DNA from: Haliscomenobacter sp040401995
Lineage (GTDB): Bacteria > Bacteroidota > Bacteroidia > Chitinophagales > Saprospiraceae
Reading direction: 5' to 3'
Assembly: GCA_040401995.1 (NCBI GenBank)
Contig: JBBANM010000004.1
Location: 62,001-126,000 of the forward strand
DNA: 64,000 bases
Part shown: positions 8,371 through 17,100 of the stretch, one piece after another
Numbering within the stretch: the stretch's first letter is position 1
How the letters are laid out: the number at the start of each line of letters is the position of its first letter
Made by a program: the position numbers and the translations under genes
Notes under the pieces: generated by a model
The model's input: the letters and a program-made list of their open reading frames with translations, nothing else
Database searches by the model: none
Told to the model about the DNA's origin: nothing

Positions 8371-9564
8371 TCAAAGCTTAGGTATCGTATTCAACTCCAC
8401 TCCCAATACCTTTTTGCTGATCACATTCAAGTCTTCGGGTTTGCCTTCAAAATGGAAAATTTGCTGTACATGCCGATACGTTTGCCCGGGTTGGAGCGCC
8501 AATGCCGGAGAAGAAGTCTCCAATTCATAAAAAGCGCCTAAGCGCCCGCCGCTGTCATTGGGGCCGTCGTTGTAAGCGTTCACCACATCCCCGCGGTACG
8601 GGAACCGCTGTTTTTCCCACATGGAATTCACATAAGTCGTATCCCCTTGATAGTTGAAGCGCACAATGGTAAGGGTATTTTTTTCAGCGTCGTAACTACC
8701 CGCCAGGGATTTTACGATGTTGGGCGGCAAACCAATTTTTCCGCGCGATTGCGCATCGGCCTTAAAAAACAGGATGCTGTCTTTTTTTACCAAGCGCTCA
8801 TCCACTATTTTGCCAAAATAAGCATCGTTGACTTGAGCCGCGCCGCCCGCCCGATAAGGGATGGTCACCACTTGTTGCCCGCCCGCCTTCATCATGCTCA
8901 ATAGCCAAATGGAGAGCAATCCGCTATTTTTTTCCCAGGCTTTCGCTCCTTCGTTGCGCAGTAGGTTGGCGCTTTCGTAGGCAACCCAATGTACGTTTTG
9001 CAGTGGTACATCCAACAGCGATGCCGTTTCTTGGCCAGAAAGCAGACGAATGCTGCGGTCGATGGAGAGATCAAAAGTAGTTCCAGTATAATTTTGCAAC
9101 TTGAAGCGCTTGACAAACCGCGCATGCTGACGATCCGCTTCAACAGCAGGGTAATGCATGGTATCAATTGCACCCGGTGTTTGCCAATGCGGCAAATCAA
9201 AAGGATCTCCTGGTTTGAAGTACAAGCCAAACTGCCCACCTTCGGGGCCCAACCAAAAACGTTCCTCGCCGCCAAATGCATTGATATGCGGTTGGTATTC
9301 GCCTTTTTGAATCAGTTCGTGATTGATCCAACCATAACTGATGCCATTTAATCCGTTGGCGGTGCTGGTCATTACTCGACCTTGGTAAGCGGCGGCCAGC
9401 AGTACTTTGCGGTCGCCATCTTCGAGGAGCAAAACGGGTGTTTGCGCTTTGAGCGCGGTTACATCCTCGCCAAATGTGGTTGGTTCTTTACTGGTTTTTG
9501 GCGTACTGGTAGCGCAAGTTTGTAAAGTCAAGAGGACGAAGACAAAGAAGATGATCTTATCCAT
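8371..9564 (-). CDS. DUF6786-like secreted lipoprotein
   Basis: A 397-residue exported protein; the N-terminus ends in a lipobox-like LQTCA (Cys17). The sequence has GEERFWLGPEGGQFGLYFKPG (about residues 108-128) and SWL-type beta segments, which fit the DUF6786 family of Bacteroidota and Planctomycetota. By secondary structure this resembles the galactose mutarotase/beta-sandwich class, suggesting sugar binding, but no catalytic residues can be assigned. It stands alone on the minus strand, downstream of the fasciclin gene and separated from it by a terminator hairpin. Confidence 0.6.
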   Translation of the reverse strand: MDKIIFFVFVLLTLQTCATSTPKTSKEPTTFGEDVTALKAQTPVLLLEDGDRKVLLAAAYQGRVMTSTANGLNGISYGWINHELIQKGEYQPHINAFGGEERFWLGPEGGQFGLYFKPGDPFDLPHWQTPGAIDTMHYPAVEADRQHARFVKRFKLQNYTGTTFDLSIDRSIRLLSGQETASLLDVPLQNVHWVAYESANLLRNEGAKAWEKNSGLLSIWLLSMMKAGGQQVVTIPYRAGGAAQVNDAYFGKIVDERLVKKDSILFFKADAQSRGKIGLPPNIVKSLAGSYDAEKNTLTIVRFNYQGDTTYVNSMWEKQRFPYRGDVVNAYNDGPNDSGGRLGAFYELETSSPALALQPGQTYRHVQQIFHFEGKPEDLNVISKKVLGVELNTIPKL

Positions 9565-9650
9565 TGATGTATTTCTTAAAGACTGAATAACTCGGATAGC
9601 TGTCGTTCAGAAAAATACAATTTCTTTGAGACCGATCATTGGTTTATTGA

Positions 9651-9689
9651 AAAAAGGTATGATCGTCCATTCGACAACCATACCTTTTT
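9651..9689 (-). terminator. Intrinsic terminator after the fasciclin gene
   Basis: A perfect 11-base stem AAAAAGGTATG (9651-9661) / CATACCTTTTT (9679-9689) with a 17-base loop. On the minus strand it follows the fasciclin stop by about 28 bases and ends in a T run. Confidence 0.75.
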
Positions 9690-9716
9690 AGATACCAAGT
9701 GTTAATCCGCTAAAAA

Positions 9717-10124
9717 TTAAGCAGGAAGAATCACTTTGTTGATGACATGGATAACGCCATTGTCAGTTTCTACGTCAGCCAATACAACCTCTGCATCATT
9801 GATCAATACTTTGCCATCATGGATGTGGATGGTAATTTTGCCACCATTTACGGTAGTTGCTTCCATTCCGTCAGACAAGTCAGTTGACATTACTTTGCCA
9901 GCTACTACGTGGTAAGTCAAAATACCTGCCAATTGAGCTTTGTTTTCAGGTAAGATCAAAGACTCAACTGTTCCTGCTGGCAATGCTGCGAATGCATCGT
10001 CTACTGGTGCAAATACAGTGAATGGACCTGCTCCACTAAGGGTCTCAACCAATTCAGCTGCGGTTACTGCTGCTACAAGTGTCTTGAAAGAGCCATTGGC
10101 TACTGCGGTTTCTACGATGTTCAT
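9717..10124 (-). CDS. Fasciclin (FAS1) domain protein
   Basis: A 135-residue single FAS1 domain. The start is the ATG at 10124 (MNIVETAVANGSFKTLVAAV); the in-frame ATG at 10175 would add an unconserved extension. Diagnostic motifs are FTVFAPVDDAFAALP (FAS1 H1 region), LTYHVVAGKV (YH motif) and the C-terminal NGVIHVINKVILP (H2 region). No signal peptide is present, so unlike most bacterial FAS1 adhesins it may stay in the cytoplasm or leave by another route. Small cytosolic-looking FAS1 proteins are common in this phylum; their role is unclear. Confidence 0.9.
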   Translation of the reverse strand: MNIVETAVANGSFKTLVAAVTAAELVETLSGAGPFTVFAPVDDAFAALPAGTVESLILPENKAQLAGILTYHVVAGKVMSTDLSDGMEATTVNGGKITIHIHDGKVLINDAEVVLADVETDNGVIHVINKVILPA

Positions 10125-10342
10125 TTTGTTTGGTTTTAATAGTTGACAAGTTGAAATTCGCCAACCTAACCGCACTGAGGAGTGGATGTTTTTACTTTTT
10201 CAGGAATTAACCTATTGTTTATATTGAAGCAAAAAACAGCGAAAAACTTAACACAATGATCTTTTGAATAAACACAGGAATTAATAAATATTTACTATTT
10301 TTTAAAGTGAATTTCCCTTGATCATTTCCGTTCTCACCCCAA

Positions 10343-11578
10343 TCACTTCTTTTTCTCCACAACATTCACTGGATTGATACGCGCAGCTTGTGCACCGGGC
10401 AATACAATGTAGTAATCCGTTTTGTAAGCATTCCCAGGTTTGAAATAATCGGTAGATATCACTTGTGCGCCGCTTTCAAAAGCTGCCTGCGCCCGGGTTT
10501 TGTCGTTTACTTTGGCTTCATAGGTATCGATATCCGAACGACTGCGCACCAAATAGCCTTTTTTTACCGCATCCTGAATTTCGTTTTTACGCAGCAAAGC
10601 ATTGTCCAACAACAAAAAACCAGCGTGGGGTTGTCCGGGCATGGATTGCACAAACATAGCGCGTCCTTCCAGCGAAGGCCGACCTTTCAAATACGGCGTG
10701 TCCAGCGAAAAACCGCCCGCAGATGGCAGCAACATAAACACAAACTTGCCCAATGACTGGGACAACAGCGGCCAGTTTTTGGCCAAAATACCGGCTTCCA
10801 AAGTGGGATAATTGCCGCGTACTACATCAGGGGTAATTATCTTGTCTTTACCCAGAATGGTAAAAATATCGTTGTCGAGTTCAGCGTAAGCCTGTTCGTC
10901 AAAAGGCAATACTTTAGCCGAGCCCGGTAAAATGGGGATTCCGCGATCTTTGGCCTCAATCATGATGAAAATGGGCACATGTTTAGGATTGGCGGCTGAC
11001 CAAGATTTTAAAGCTTTCAAAGCCAAACGAAAAGTAGGATAGTGGGTTCTAAAATCCAGGTCGGCGATGTGCAAAACTTTCAGCCCTGGTTTCGACAAAT
11101 CAGTAGTATCGTAGCTAGCCAGGTTGGTTTTGCCTTTTTTGGCCAAAACCGCATACGCAGCAGGATGGGAAAAAAGATTGCCCTTGGGGTCGTTGTACAC
11201 ATCAATTTCCAAGGAGCGCATGCCGGCGTTCAATTGTTCTTGAAAATTGGGATGGTTATAGCTGAGCATTTCGCTCATTTTAAGGTTGTGCGGATGGTTT
11301 TCATCGTAAGCCGCTTTTTCGGCTGGTTTCATATTGGTCAAGAAACCGCCCATCACTTTTTCCAAAATAGGATCCACCAAATTTAGCACTGCCGTGTCTA
11401 CTGGACGAGCGTAGCTGTTGTGGGTACCCAATACTTGGATTTCATTGACTTTGAGGGAGGCGGGGAAAGTCAATTTGGCGTTTTGCCCTTCAGCTTGTAG
11501 CGATTTAGAAAGGTTGGTATTACAGGCAAAAACTAAAAACAGCAGCGATGCCGTGAAAGTGGAGATAAGAAGTTTCAT
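10343..11578 (-). CDS. Ca2+-dependent PI-PLC-like phosphodiesterase lipoprotein
   Basis: A 411-residue secreted protein, start taken at ATG 11578 (MKLLISTFTASLLFLVFAC) because it directly begins a lipoprotein signal peptide; an ATG at 11626 is possible. The PI-PLC/GDPD TIM-barrel signature is clear: QVLGTHNSY (catalytic His, about residue 53), MRSLEIDVYND (metal ligands), and later VPIFIMIEAKD. This matches the Ca2+-dependent PI-PLC-C1-like family, which hydrolyses phosphodiester head groups of (lyso)phospholipids. The protein is probably on the outer or inner membrane face of the periplasm. It is monocistronic. Confidence 0.85.
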   Translation of the reverse strand: MKLLISTFTASLLFLVFACNTNLSKSLQAEGQNAKLTFPASLKVNEIQVLGTHNSYARPVDTAVLNLVDPILEKVMGGFLTNMKPAEKAAYDENHPHNLKMSEMLSYNHPNFQEQLNAGMRSLEIDVYNDPKGNLFSHPAAYAVLAKKGKTNLASYDTTDLSKPGLKVLHIADLDFRTHYPTFRLALKALKSWSAANPKHVPIFIMIEAKDRGIPILPGSAKVLPFDEQAYAELDNDIFTILGKDKIITPDVVRGNYPTLEAGILAKNWPLLSQSLGKFVFMLLPSAGGFSLDTPYLKGRPSLEGRAMFVQSMPGQPHAGFLLLDNALLRKNEIQDAVKKGYLVRSRSDIDTYEAKVNDKTRAQAAFESGAQVISTDYFKPGNAYKTDYYIVLPGAQAARINPVNVVEKKK

Positions 11579-11707
11579 AAAATGTTTTTTTGGAGTTGGC
11601 TGAAGTAGTTGTCTACCAAGCAACATAAAGGTAATGGTAAGCTATGACCACGCTTTTTTACAGCAATTAAATTATTGTGAACTTTTCCAATCCTGCTGTG
11701 CTTGAGA

Positions 11708-11911
11708 GTGCGTTTGAAAATCAACGGCGTGCCAGCCAAAGAACGACAAGCACAGTTGATTGAGCTAAAATCCGATCAGCTTTCGGTGAAAAATGCCCCC
11801 GAAATGCCGGAGGCCATTATCCCAAAATAGCGAACATTGACATTTAAGGACAACGAACCGGAATTATACCTGGATGCTTTGTCGTTTTGGGTATTGCGAA
11901 TTAAAAGGTAA
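11708..11911 (+). pseudogene. Remnant of a glycoside hydrolase C-terminus (GH51-like) with in-frame stop
   Basis: In one frame the DNA reads about 41 codons (ending KNAPEMPEAIIPK), a TAG at 11828-11830, then 27 more codons (RTLTFKDNEP ... LSFWVLRIKR) and TAA at 11909-11911. The pattern 'xxNxPExPxxIxPK ... L-Y-S-hydrophobic-L-R-I-K-stop' is that of the C-terminal beta-sandwich of alpha-L-arabinofuranosidase-like (GH51) enzymes. There is no upstream open frame; a stop lies at 11678. I read this as the decayed tail of a lost gene. The family assignment is from memory of the pattern and is tentative. Confidence 0.45.
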
Positions 11912-11927
11912 TGATATAAAAGACAGC

Positions 11928-12887
11928 TTAAGCAATTCTTTTCCCATCAAACCAAAGTGAGGGGATATGGCGACTCTCCTTTTCTACCATCAAGCGCGCC
12001 GATTTAAAAATGTTGTTCAGCGGGTTGCTGCTCACCAAGAGGTAATATAAATCGCGGGAAAATTTGATGGCAACTTCATCATCAATGGGTTGTAGCATAC
12101 CCACAACTGGGATACCTAATGTAGAAATTTCCTTGGCTTGTTCAGCAGACCAGCAAGAACAAAGTACTACGCATTTGACGCCAAAATCTTTAAAAAGAGA
12201 AAACATCTCAACCAAATCATCATTGGGTAATAGAATGGAGTTATTGGTACGAGGGTCTATAGTTTCCAATCCGCCGGTGGTGCCATGCCCAGAAAAATGG
12301 ACAATTTGTGGCTTCTGGTAAGTAACCATCTGGATCAAACTATCGCGATCGGTGTGTGGACAAACAATGATCTCCAAAGCTCTACCATTCGCTTGCAGTT
12401 GCACAAATTTGCTTTCTTGATCAACCGCCAGTGGCCGTTGATTTTGTGGACTAGCGGTAGCAAATAACACTTTTGTATTGCCATCACTGCCCTTTGGAAC
12501 ATTGATTTCTCCGTCAAAAGGTTCTACGGGAATGTTAGGCCAGCCGCCGGGAGGGGGAGAAATATTTCTTGTGGTATTGCTGGGTTCAGTTCTATTTTGA
12601 GTTGCACCGTTGGGCTTTGAAACAGCTTCCGTTGCCTCTTCGGCCAATAACTTTTCTATATCATCGCATAGCCCCAAAGCAGCCACGGTAATCCTAGCAT
12701 TCCGCATATTGGAATCTTCGGGAGTGATGATGCCCAAATTCCTATCCCGTTTTAATCCAGCTAAATTGCTTTTTAATATTACGACTGTTGATTTTTCTGT
12801 ACTAGGCGCAATTTTTTCCAGTTCATCCAATGCCTGCTCCATGCGTGCTTGCGCGATGAGGTTTTTAATTTTTGCGATTTCATCCAT
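11928..12887 (-). CDS. EAD11-CHAT caspase-like protease (conflict-system effector)
   Basis: A 319-residue protein. Residues 1-83 (KIKNLIAQARMEQALDELEK ... LKRDRNLGIITPEDSN) match effector-associated domain 11 (EAD11), a Death-like helical adaptor that recruits partners carrying the same domain. A Pro/Asn-rich linker (about 84-135) leads to a CHAT caspase-like domain (about 138-319). Its catalytic dyad is present: His201 in VHFSGHG and Cys245 in VLCSCWSAEQ. EAD-CHAT proteins belong to the multi-gene, NTP-dependent conflict systems of multicellular bacteria, where the CHAT protease is released on infection or stress. Normally a sensor or GTPase/STAND partner with a matching EAD is nearby. None is seen in this window, so its partner must be encoded elsewhere or lost. 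Confidence 0.85.
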   Translation of the reverse strand: MDEIAKIKNLIAQARMEQALDELEKIAPSTEKSTVVILKSNLAGLKRDRNLGIITPEDSNMRNARITVAALGLCDDIEKLLAEEATEAVSKPNGATQNRTEPSNTTRNISPPPGGWPNIPVEPFDGEINVPKGSDGNTKVLFATASPQNQRPLAVDQESKFVQLQANGRALEIIVCPHTDRDSLIQMVTYQKPQIVHFSGHGTTGGLETIDPRTNNSILLPNDDLVEMFSLFKDFGVKCVVLCSCWSAEQAKEISTLGIPVVGMLQPIDDEVAIKFSRDLYYLLVSSNPLNNIFKSARLMVEKESRHIPSLWFDGKRIA

Positions 12888-13001
12888 ATTTTAGGTGCGC
12901 TTTAATACTTTTTACGTTGATTTTTTCTCAATATGAAAAACATAGGTGTAAAAATAACTTTTTCTAGCTTATAAAATGGCCGACTTTTTGGCATAAAAAA
13001 A

Positions 13002-13046
13002 CCGCTTGAGCATGGACAAAGATTATTTTATCTCGTACTCAAGCGG
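13002..13046 (-). terminator. Intrinsic terminator after the two-TM gene
   Basis: Perfect 9-base stem CCGCTTGAG (13002-13010) / CTCAAGCGG (13038-13046). Read on the minus strand it is followed by TTTTTTATG. It lies 21 bases after the stop of the gene at 13068 and so separates that gene from the EAD11-CHAT gene. Confidence 0.8.
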
Positions 13047-13067
13047 CTATAGATTGCTCAATTTTTA

Positions 13068-13700
13068 TTAAGCTTGCCAATGATTTCCAAATCCTATTGC
13101 TCGGGGTTTCTGTCCACAAGCTTCATCCAGTTTTTCCTTGGCAGCGGTATATTCTTTCTCCTCCCAAACTCGTAGATACTGGAGAAATTTTAAGTTTTCG
13201 AGTTGCGTTTCATAATTTACCCGAGGATTGATCTCGCCCAAAACGGGGATGAGGTATTCATCTCGCCGGTCATAAATCGTCTCGATAAATTCATCCACAT
13301 TTTCTTCCGATGGCACATTTTTAAGGATAAAGAGATAGGTACCGTTGGTCAATCGCAACTTCCAACAATGTTCTTGGGTATACTTGTACATCCAGAAAAA
13401 AAAACCGGCCAGTAAAAACAACAATAGGGACAACAAAAGAGATTCTCCCGAGGATGCATATGGCGAATGGCCAACAATTCCAGTAAATAACCAAATTACA
13501 CCGAAGTATAAAAAGAGCCAGTTTAGATATCTCCAGATACTGAAAGCTTCTTGATGGTTGGTAATCGATTTCGTTAGGTCTTCAAATGGAATAGGAGTCT
13601 CATCTACATTGCCCCATCTGGACACTTCATAAAGCAATTCCCGGGGCGTAATCCTAATCCGTCTCTTGGTAAAGTTTTTCTTTTGCAACAACTCTTCCAT
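13068..13700 (-). CDS. Unknown protein with two central transmembrane helices
   Basis: A 210-residue protein not assigned to a family. Residues 1-55 are soluble and basic at the start. Two helices follow (about 58-78, WLFLYFGVIWLFTGIVG, and about 88-105, LLLSLLLFLLAGFFFWMY). The C-terminal half is a soluble domain (KLRLTNGTYLFILKNVPSEE), then a helical segment and an Ala/Lys-rich end. The second half could bind a partner at the cytoplasmic face. It is upstream of the EAD11-CHAT gene on the same strand, but a terminator intervenes, so joint function is only possible, not shown. Confidence 0.6.
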   Translation of the reverse strand: MEELLQKKNFTKRRIRITPRELLYEVSRWGNVDETPIPFEDLTKSITNHQEAFSIWRYLNWLFLYFGVIWLFTGIVGHSPYASSGESLLLSLLLFLLAGFFFWMYKYTQEHCWKLRLTNGTYLFILKNVPSEENVDEFIETIYDRRDEYLIPVLGEINPRVNYETQLENLKFLQYLRVWEEKEYTAAKEKLDEACGQKPRAIGFGNHWQA

Positions 13701-14020
13701 TTTGCTATAATTGGTTAGGTGAACAAGAGATTGAAAGCGCGCACACCTTTCAACAAACGGAAAGTTATTTTTTGTTCCCAGACTTAACTTTTTCTATTGT
13801 GGTTTGGTAGGAAAAAAAAGATCCAAACCTCAATCGATCTGGATCTCAAAATTAGAACGCTATATGTAAAAATCTTTATGCGTAAATAACTATAAAAGGC
13901 AATAAACAAAAGAAATCAGTAGTATAAATGTCTATTGTAAAGATCAATATTTTTTTGTTACAGAAACCCCATGTGCATGGGGGCAGCTTATTCCAAAGAA
14001 CCCTTGTTCGAGGTTGAGTT

Positions 14021-14051
14021 CATGAATTGCTTACTTCATGAGCAATTCATG
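14021..14051. repeat. Perfect hairpin CATGAATTGCT / AGCAATTCATG
   Basis: Eleven bases on each side of a nine-base loop pair perfectly. It lies just beyond the adhesin terminator; it could be a protein-binding dyad or a back-up RNA structure. Confidence 0.5.
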
Positions 14052-14063
14052 TCGAGAATAAAT

Positions 14064-14105
14064 AAGAACGACCCGCCTGAAGTTTCCTCCAGGCAGGTCG
14101 TTCTT
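14064..14105 (-). terminator. Strong intrinsic terminator of the giant adhesin gene
   Basis: Outer stem AAGAACGACC (14064-14073) / GGTCGTTCTT (14096-14105) and inner stem GCCTG (14075-14079) / CAGGC (14090-14094). It lies about 50 bases after the adhesin stop on the minus strand and is flanked by AT-rich sequence. Confidence 0.8.
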
Positions 14106-14154
14106 GTTTTAAGTATCGCTCTGGTAGACAAAGATTATCTACCTCAAACCACTA

Positions 14155-17100
14155 TTACTTATTCAGCAACACCATTTTCTTGGTGGCAGTAAAGTCTGGC
14201 GTTTCGAGGGTGTAGTACAACACTCCCGCGGCCTTCAAATCACTCTGTTTGATCGTCACCTGATTCCAACCTTTGTTGTAATCGGCTTTCAAGCGGTACA
14301 CTATCGATCCCTTCGCATCTCTGATCGTCAGGCGGCCTTCTGTTGCTTGTGGCAAGTAGAAGCCAATCTGGGTCTGATCCGCAAATGGGTTTGGTGTGTT
14401 TTGCAACAACTCTGGTTGGTCGCTGATTACCACTGCTTTGGTGTAGCTCATCGCTACGCTCAGGTAATCTCCGCCTTCTTGGTAGGCTTCATTGGCCGTG
14501 TAGCGCGAGCTGATCGTCAAGGCTTCACTCAACTTCGCTGCTCCTTTGCCTTGCAGGTGCAAGGTGAACAGGATCGCATCGTCGTTGTTCTCTGCCCCGC
14601 CTTTGCGGTTCCAGCTCGTCGTGATGATGCCCTCGCGTTGGAAGATACCAAAGTTTTCAGCTTTCGCTACGCCGTAGTCGATGTCAACCAAGTCTACCTT
14701 ATTTCGATCCAATTCCAGGGTGAACTGGTAGCCTTCAATCGTTTTCAGATCTTTGGCACGGATATCTACTCGGTACTCTTGGCCACCTTCGATGCGTTGT
14801 TCTTCAGTGCTCAACTCCAACTTGCCGGCTTTACGTGGCTGGGCTGCAGCTACCGAGGTTGGACTGGCATTGCCATTCACATCCCCGATTTTCACCGCTA
14901 CAAAGTCAGCATTGGCTTTACCGTTCAAGTTGTTGATGCTTGAGATTTCTGGGAAGCTTTCGCTCCAAGGGTTGCTTGGGTTCGGGAAACGGTAAGCCGC
15001 ATCCACAAAGCGCCAGCTGGTATTGGCCGTAAACTTCGTATCCAGGTTCAAGATCAGTTTGCGCAGCAAGATCAAGTCAAGCGTGGTGATCGACTTGGAG
15101 TTGTTGATGTCAGCAGCAATCATCTTGTAAGGACTATCCAGTGGTTGGATGCCCAAGATGTGTTTTTGCATCAACACTAGGTCGAAGGTCGATACTCCGT
15201 TGAGTGGGTTGGCATCCAAACTTGGTGTTACCGTGTAGTCGTAGCCTTTTTCAAGACCGGTGAAGTCGTACTTGCCATCGCTGGCCGTGCTCATGCCCTT
15301 CACTGCTTTGCCCGAAAGTTCTACGCTCACTCCTTGTACCGATTGCTTGGCCTCCGTCTGGATCAAACCGGCAATCTCGCCATCACCCAGGCTGCCTGGA
15401 CCTGATGGACATACCTTATTGTTGTCGTTTACATTCAAGTAAGTCACACAGAAATCGTGGTTGCCTTTTTCATCCCAAGCGTGGATTTCCACTGGTACTT
15501 GTTTGCCCGCATCAGCACAAGTAACCGTGATACTGGTCGAGTCCTTGCTCACTGGTTTGCCTAAACGGTTCACCGAGTATTTGGTGATCAGTTTCAAGCC
15601 ATCTTTCGTATTTGGTCCGTCTTTTGGATCCGTGCTGTTGCCTTGGCCGTTGCAATCGTAAGCTGGGCTGGCAATGAAATCCTTAGCCCATACCGTCATC
15701 GCTCCACCGCCTTTCACTGGCATTAGATCAGTTGATAGTCCGTTGATGCAAATTGGCACTGGTGCTTTGCAGTCGCCCACGGTGAATGGGATCCGCGTTG
15801 CTACACTCAAGTTGCCGCATTCGTCGCGCAGCACCACGATCAAGTTGTAAGATCCTGAGGCGAAGCCTTTGATCGACACCTTGAACGAATCGCTAGCGAC
15901 GCGAGCAGTTGACCAAGTTTTTTCGTAGTCGCTTGGTAGCTTCGTGCTACCGTTGCTGCTTTCTACTTTGATCAATGATGGTTCCAATTCCAGTGCTGTT
16001 GAGCAGTTGTCAGTGCCTTTGAAGGCAATGCTTACTGGACCTACACAGCTCGCTGGATCAATTGGGAAATTAATCGATGCTGCTCCTGGTATGGCACTTG
16101 AGCTTGGGCAAGTAGGCAGTTTTGGCAACTTAACCACTGGACGCTCGGTATCGTAGACTTTGATGATCTGGGTGTACATCCAAGAGTGGATGAAATTACG
16201 GTGCTCCCGGTCATCGCGATCGCGGTAACGGCGCTCCTCGCCCCAACCTTTGCAATCTGATTCTGGGAAGATCCGCTCATCGTCTTTGTCTTCGAGTAGT
16301 TGGTTTGACAATTTGCCATAGTCACCCGTATTCCAGTTATCCACAATCGTGTCACGAGACAAGAAGAACTGGTTGTGGCCATAGCCGCGGCGACGCTGGG
16401 CAATTTCTTCCCACTGACGTACCAGTACATAAGTAGCATATTTACCGAATTCACCCCATTTGCGGTCTACGGTATAGACATTTTCAGGTGACATTGGATC
16501 ACCACAGCGGTCGTCGTAAGTACACCAGTTGATCACGGTGTAAGTCCGGAAGATCTTATAGCACTCATCATCAGAGGCGGCGTAGCGCTTATCCGATACA
16601 TTCACCGCCAAGATATCGCAGGCCAGTTCGTCTACTTTTACGGTATCTGCGGTCAACTTCGTCCGGCAATTCACCACCGCATCTTTAGGGAAGCAGATGT
16701 TGTATTCGTGAACTGGTCTGACGTAGATCGTTTGCGAACAAGTGGTGCTCAAGGGGCCTTTTGACGTTTTCTTGGTCAAAGTCCAGCTGCGTTTAATTGT
16801 TCCGTAACCACATTTCAAATCGGTAGTAACCGTGTAAGTCGTATCCAAATTAGCACAATCTGATCCGCTCATGATGATCACATCGCCAAAGATTTTGGCG
16901 GCTGCAGCGATGATCGATTTGTTTTTGGCATCACCTAGCAAGTACTGCAGGTTTTTGTCCAAACAATCGATGGTCACATTCAGTGGCGCCATACATATTG
17001 GTGCTACCTTGTCTTCGATGACGATGTCCTGCCAGCAGAAGTTGAGGTTGCCACCAGAAACAATCTTGGCGTCGTTGTAAGTTCCCACGATCAGCTCGCC

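Larger units (their letters stand above)
13701..14154. other. Gene-free stretch with stacked hairpins
   Basis: No credible gene in 454 bases. It holds an AGATCC/GGATCT dyad at 13818-13845, a perfect 11-base hairpin at 14021-14051 and the strong terminator at 14064-14105. Between these the DNA is AT-rich. Confidence 0.6.
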
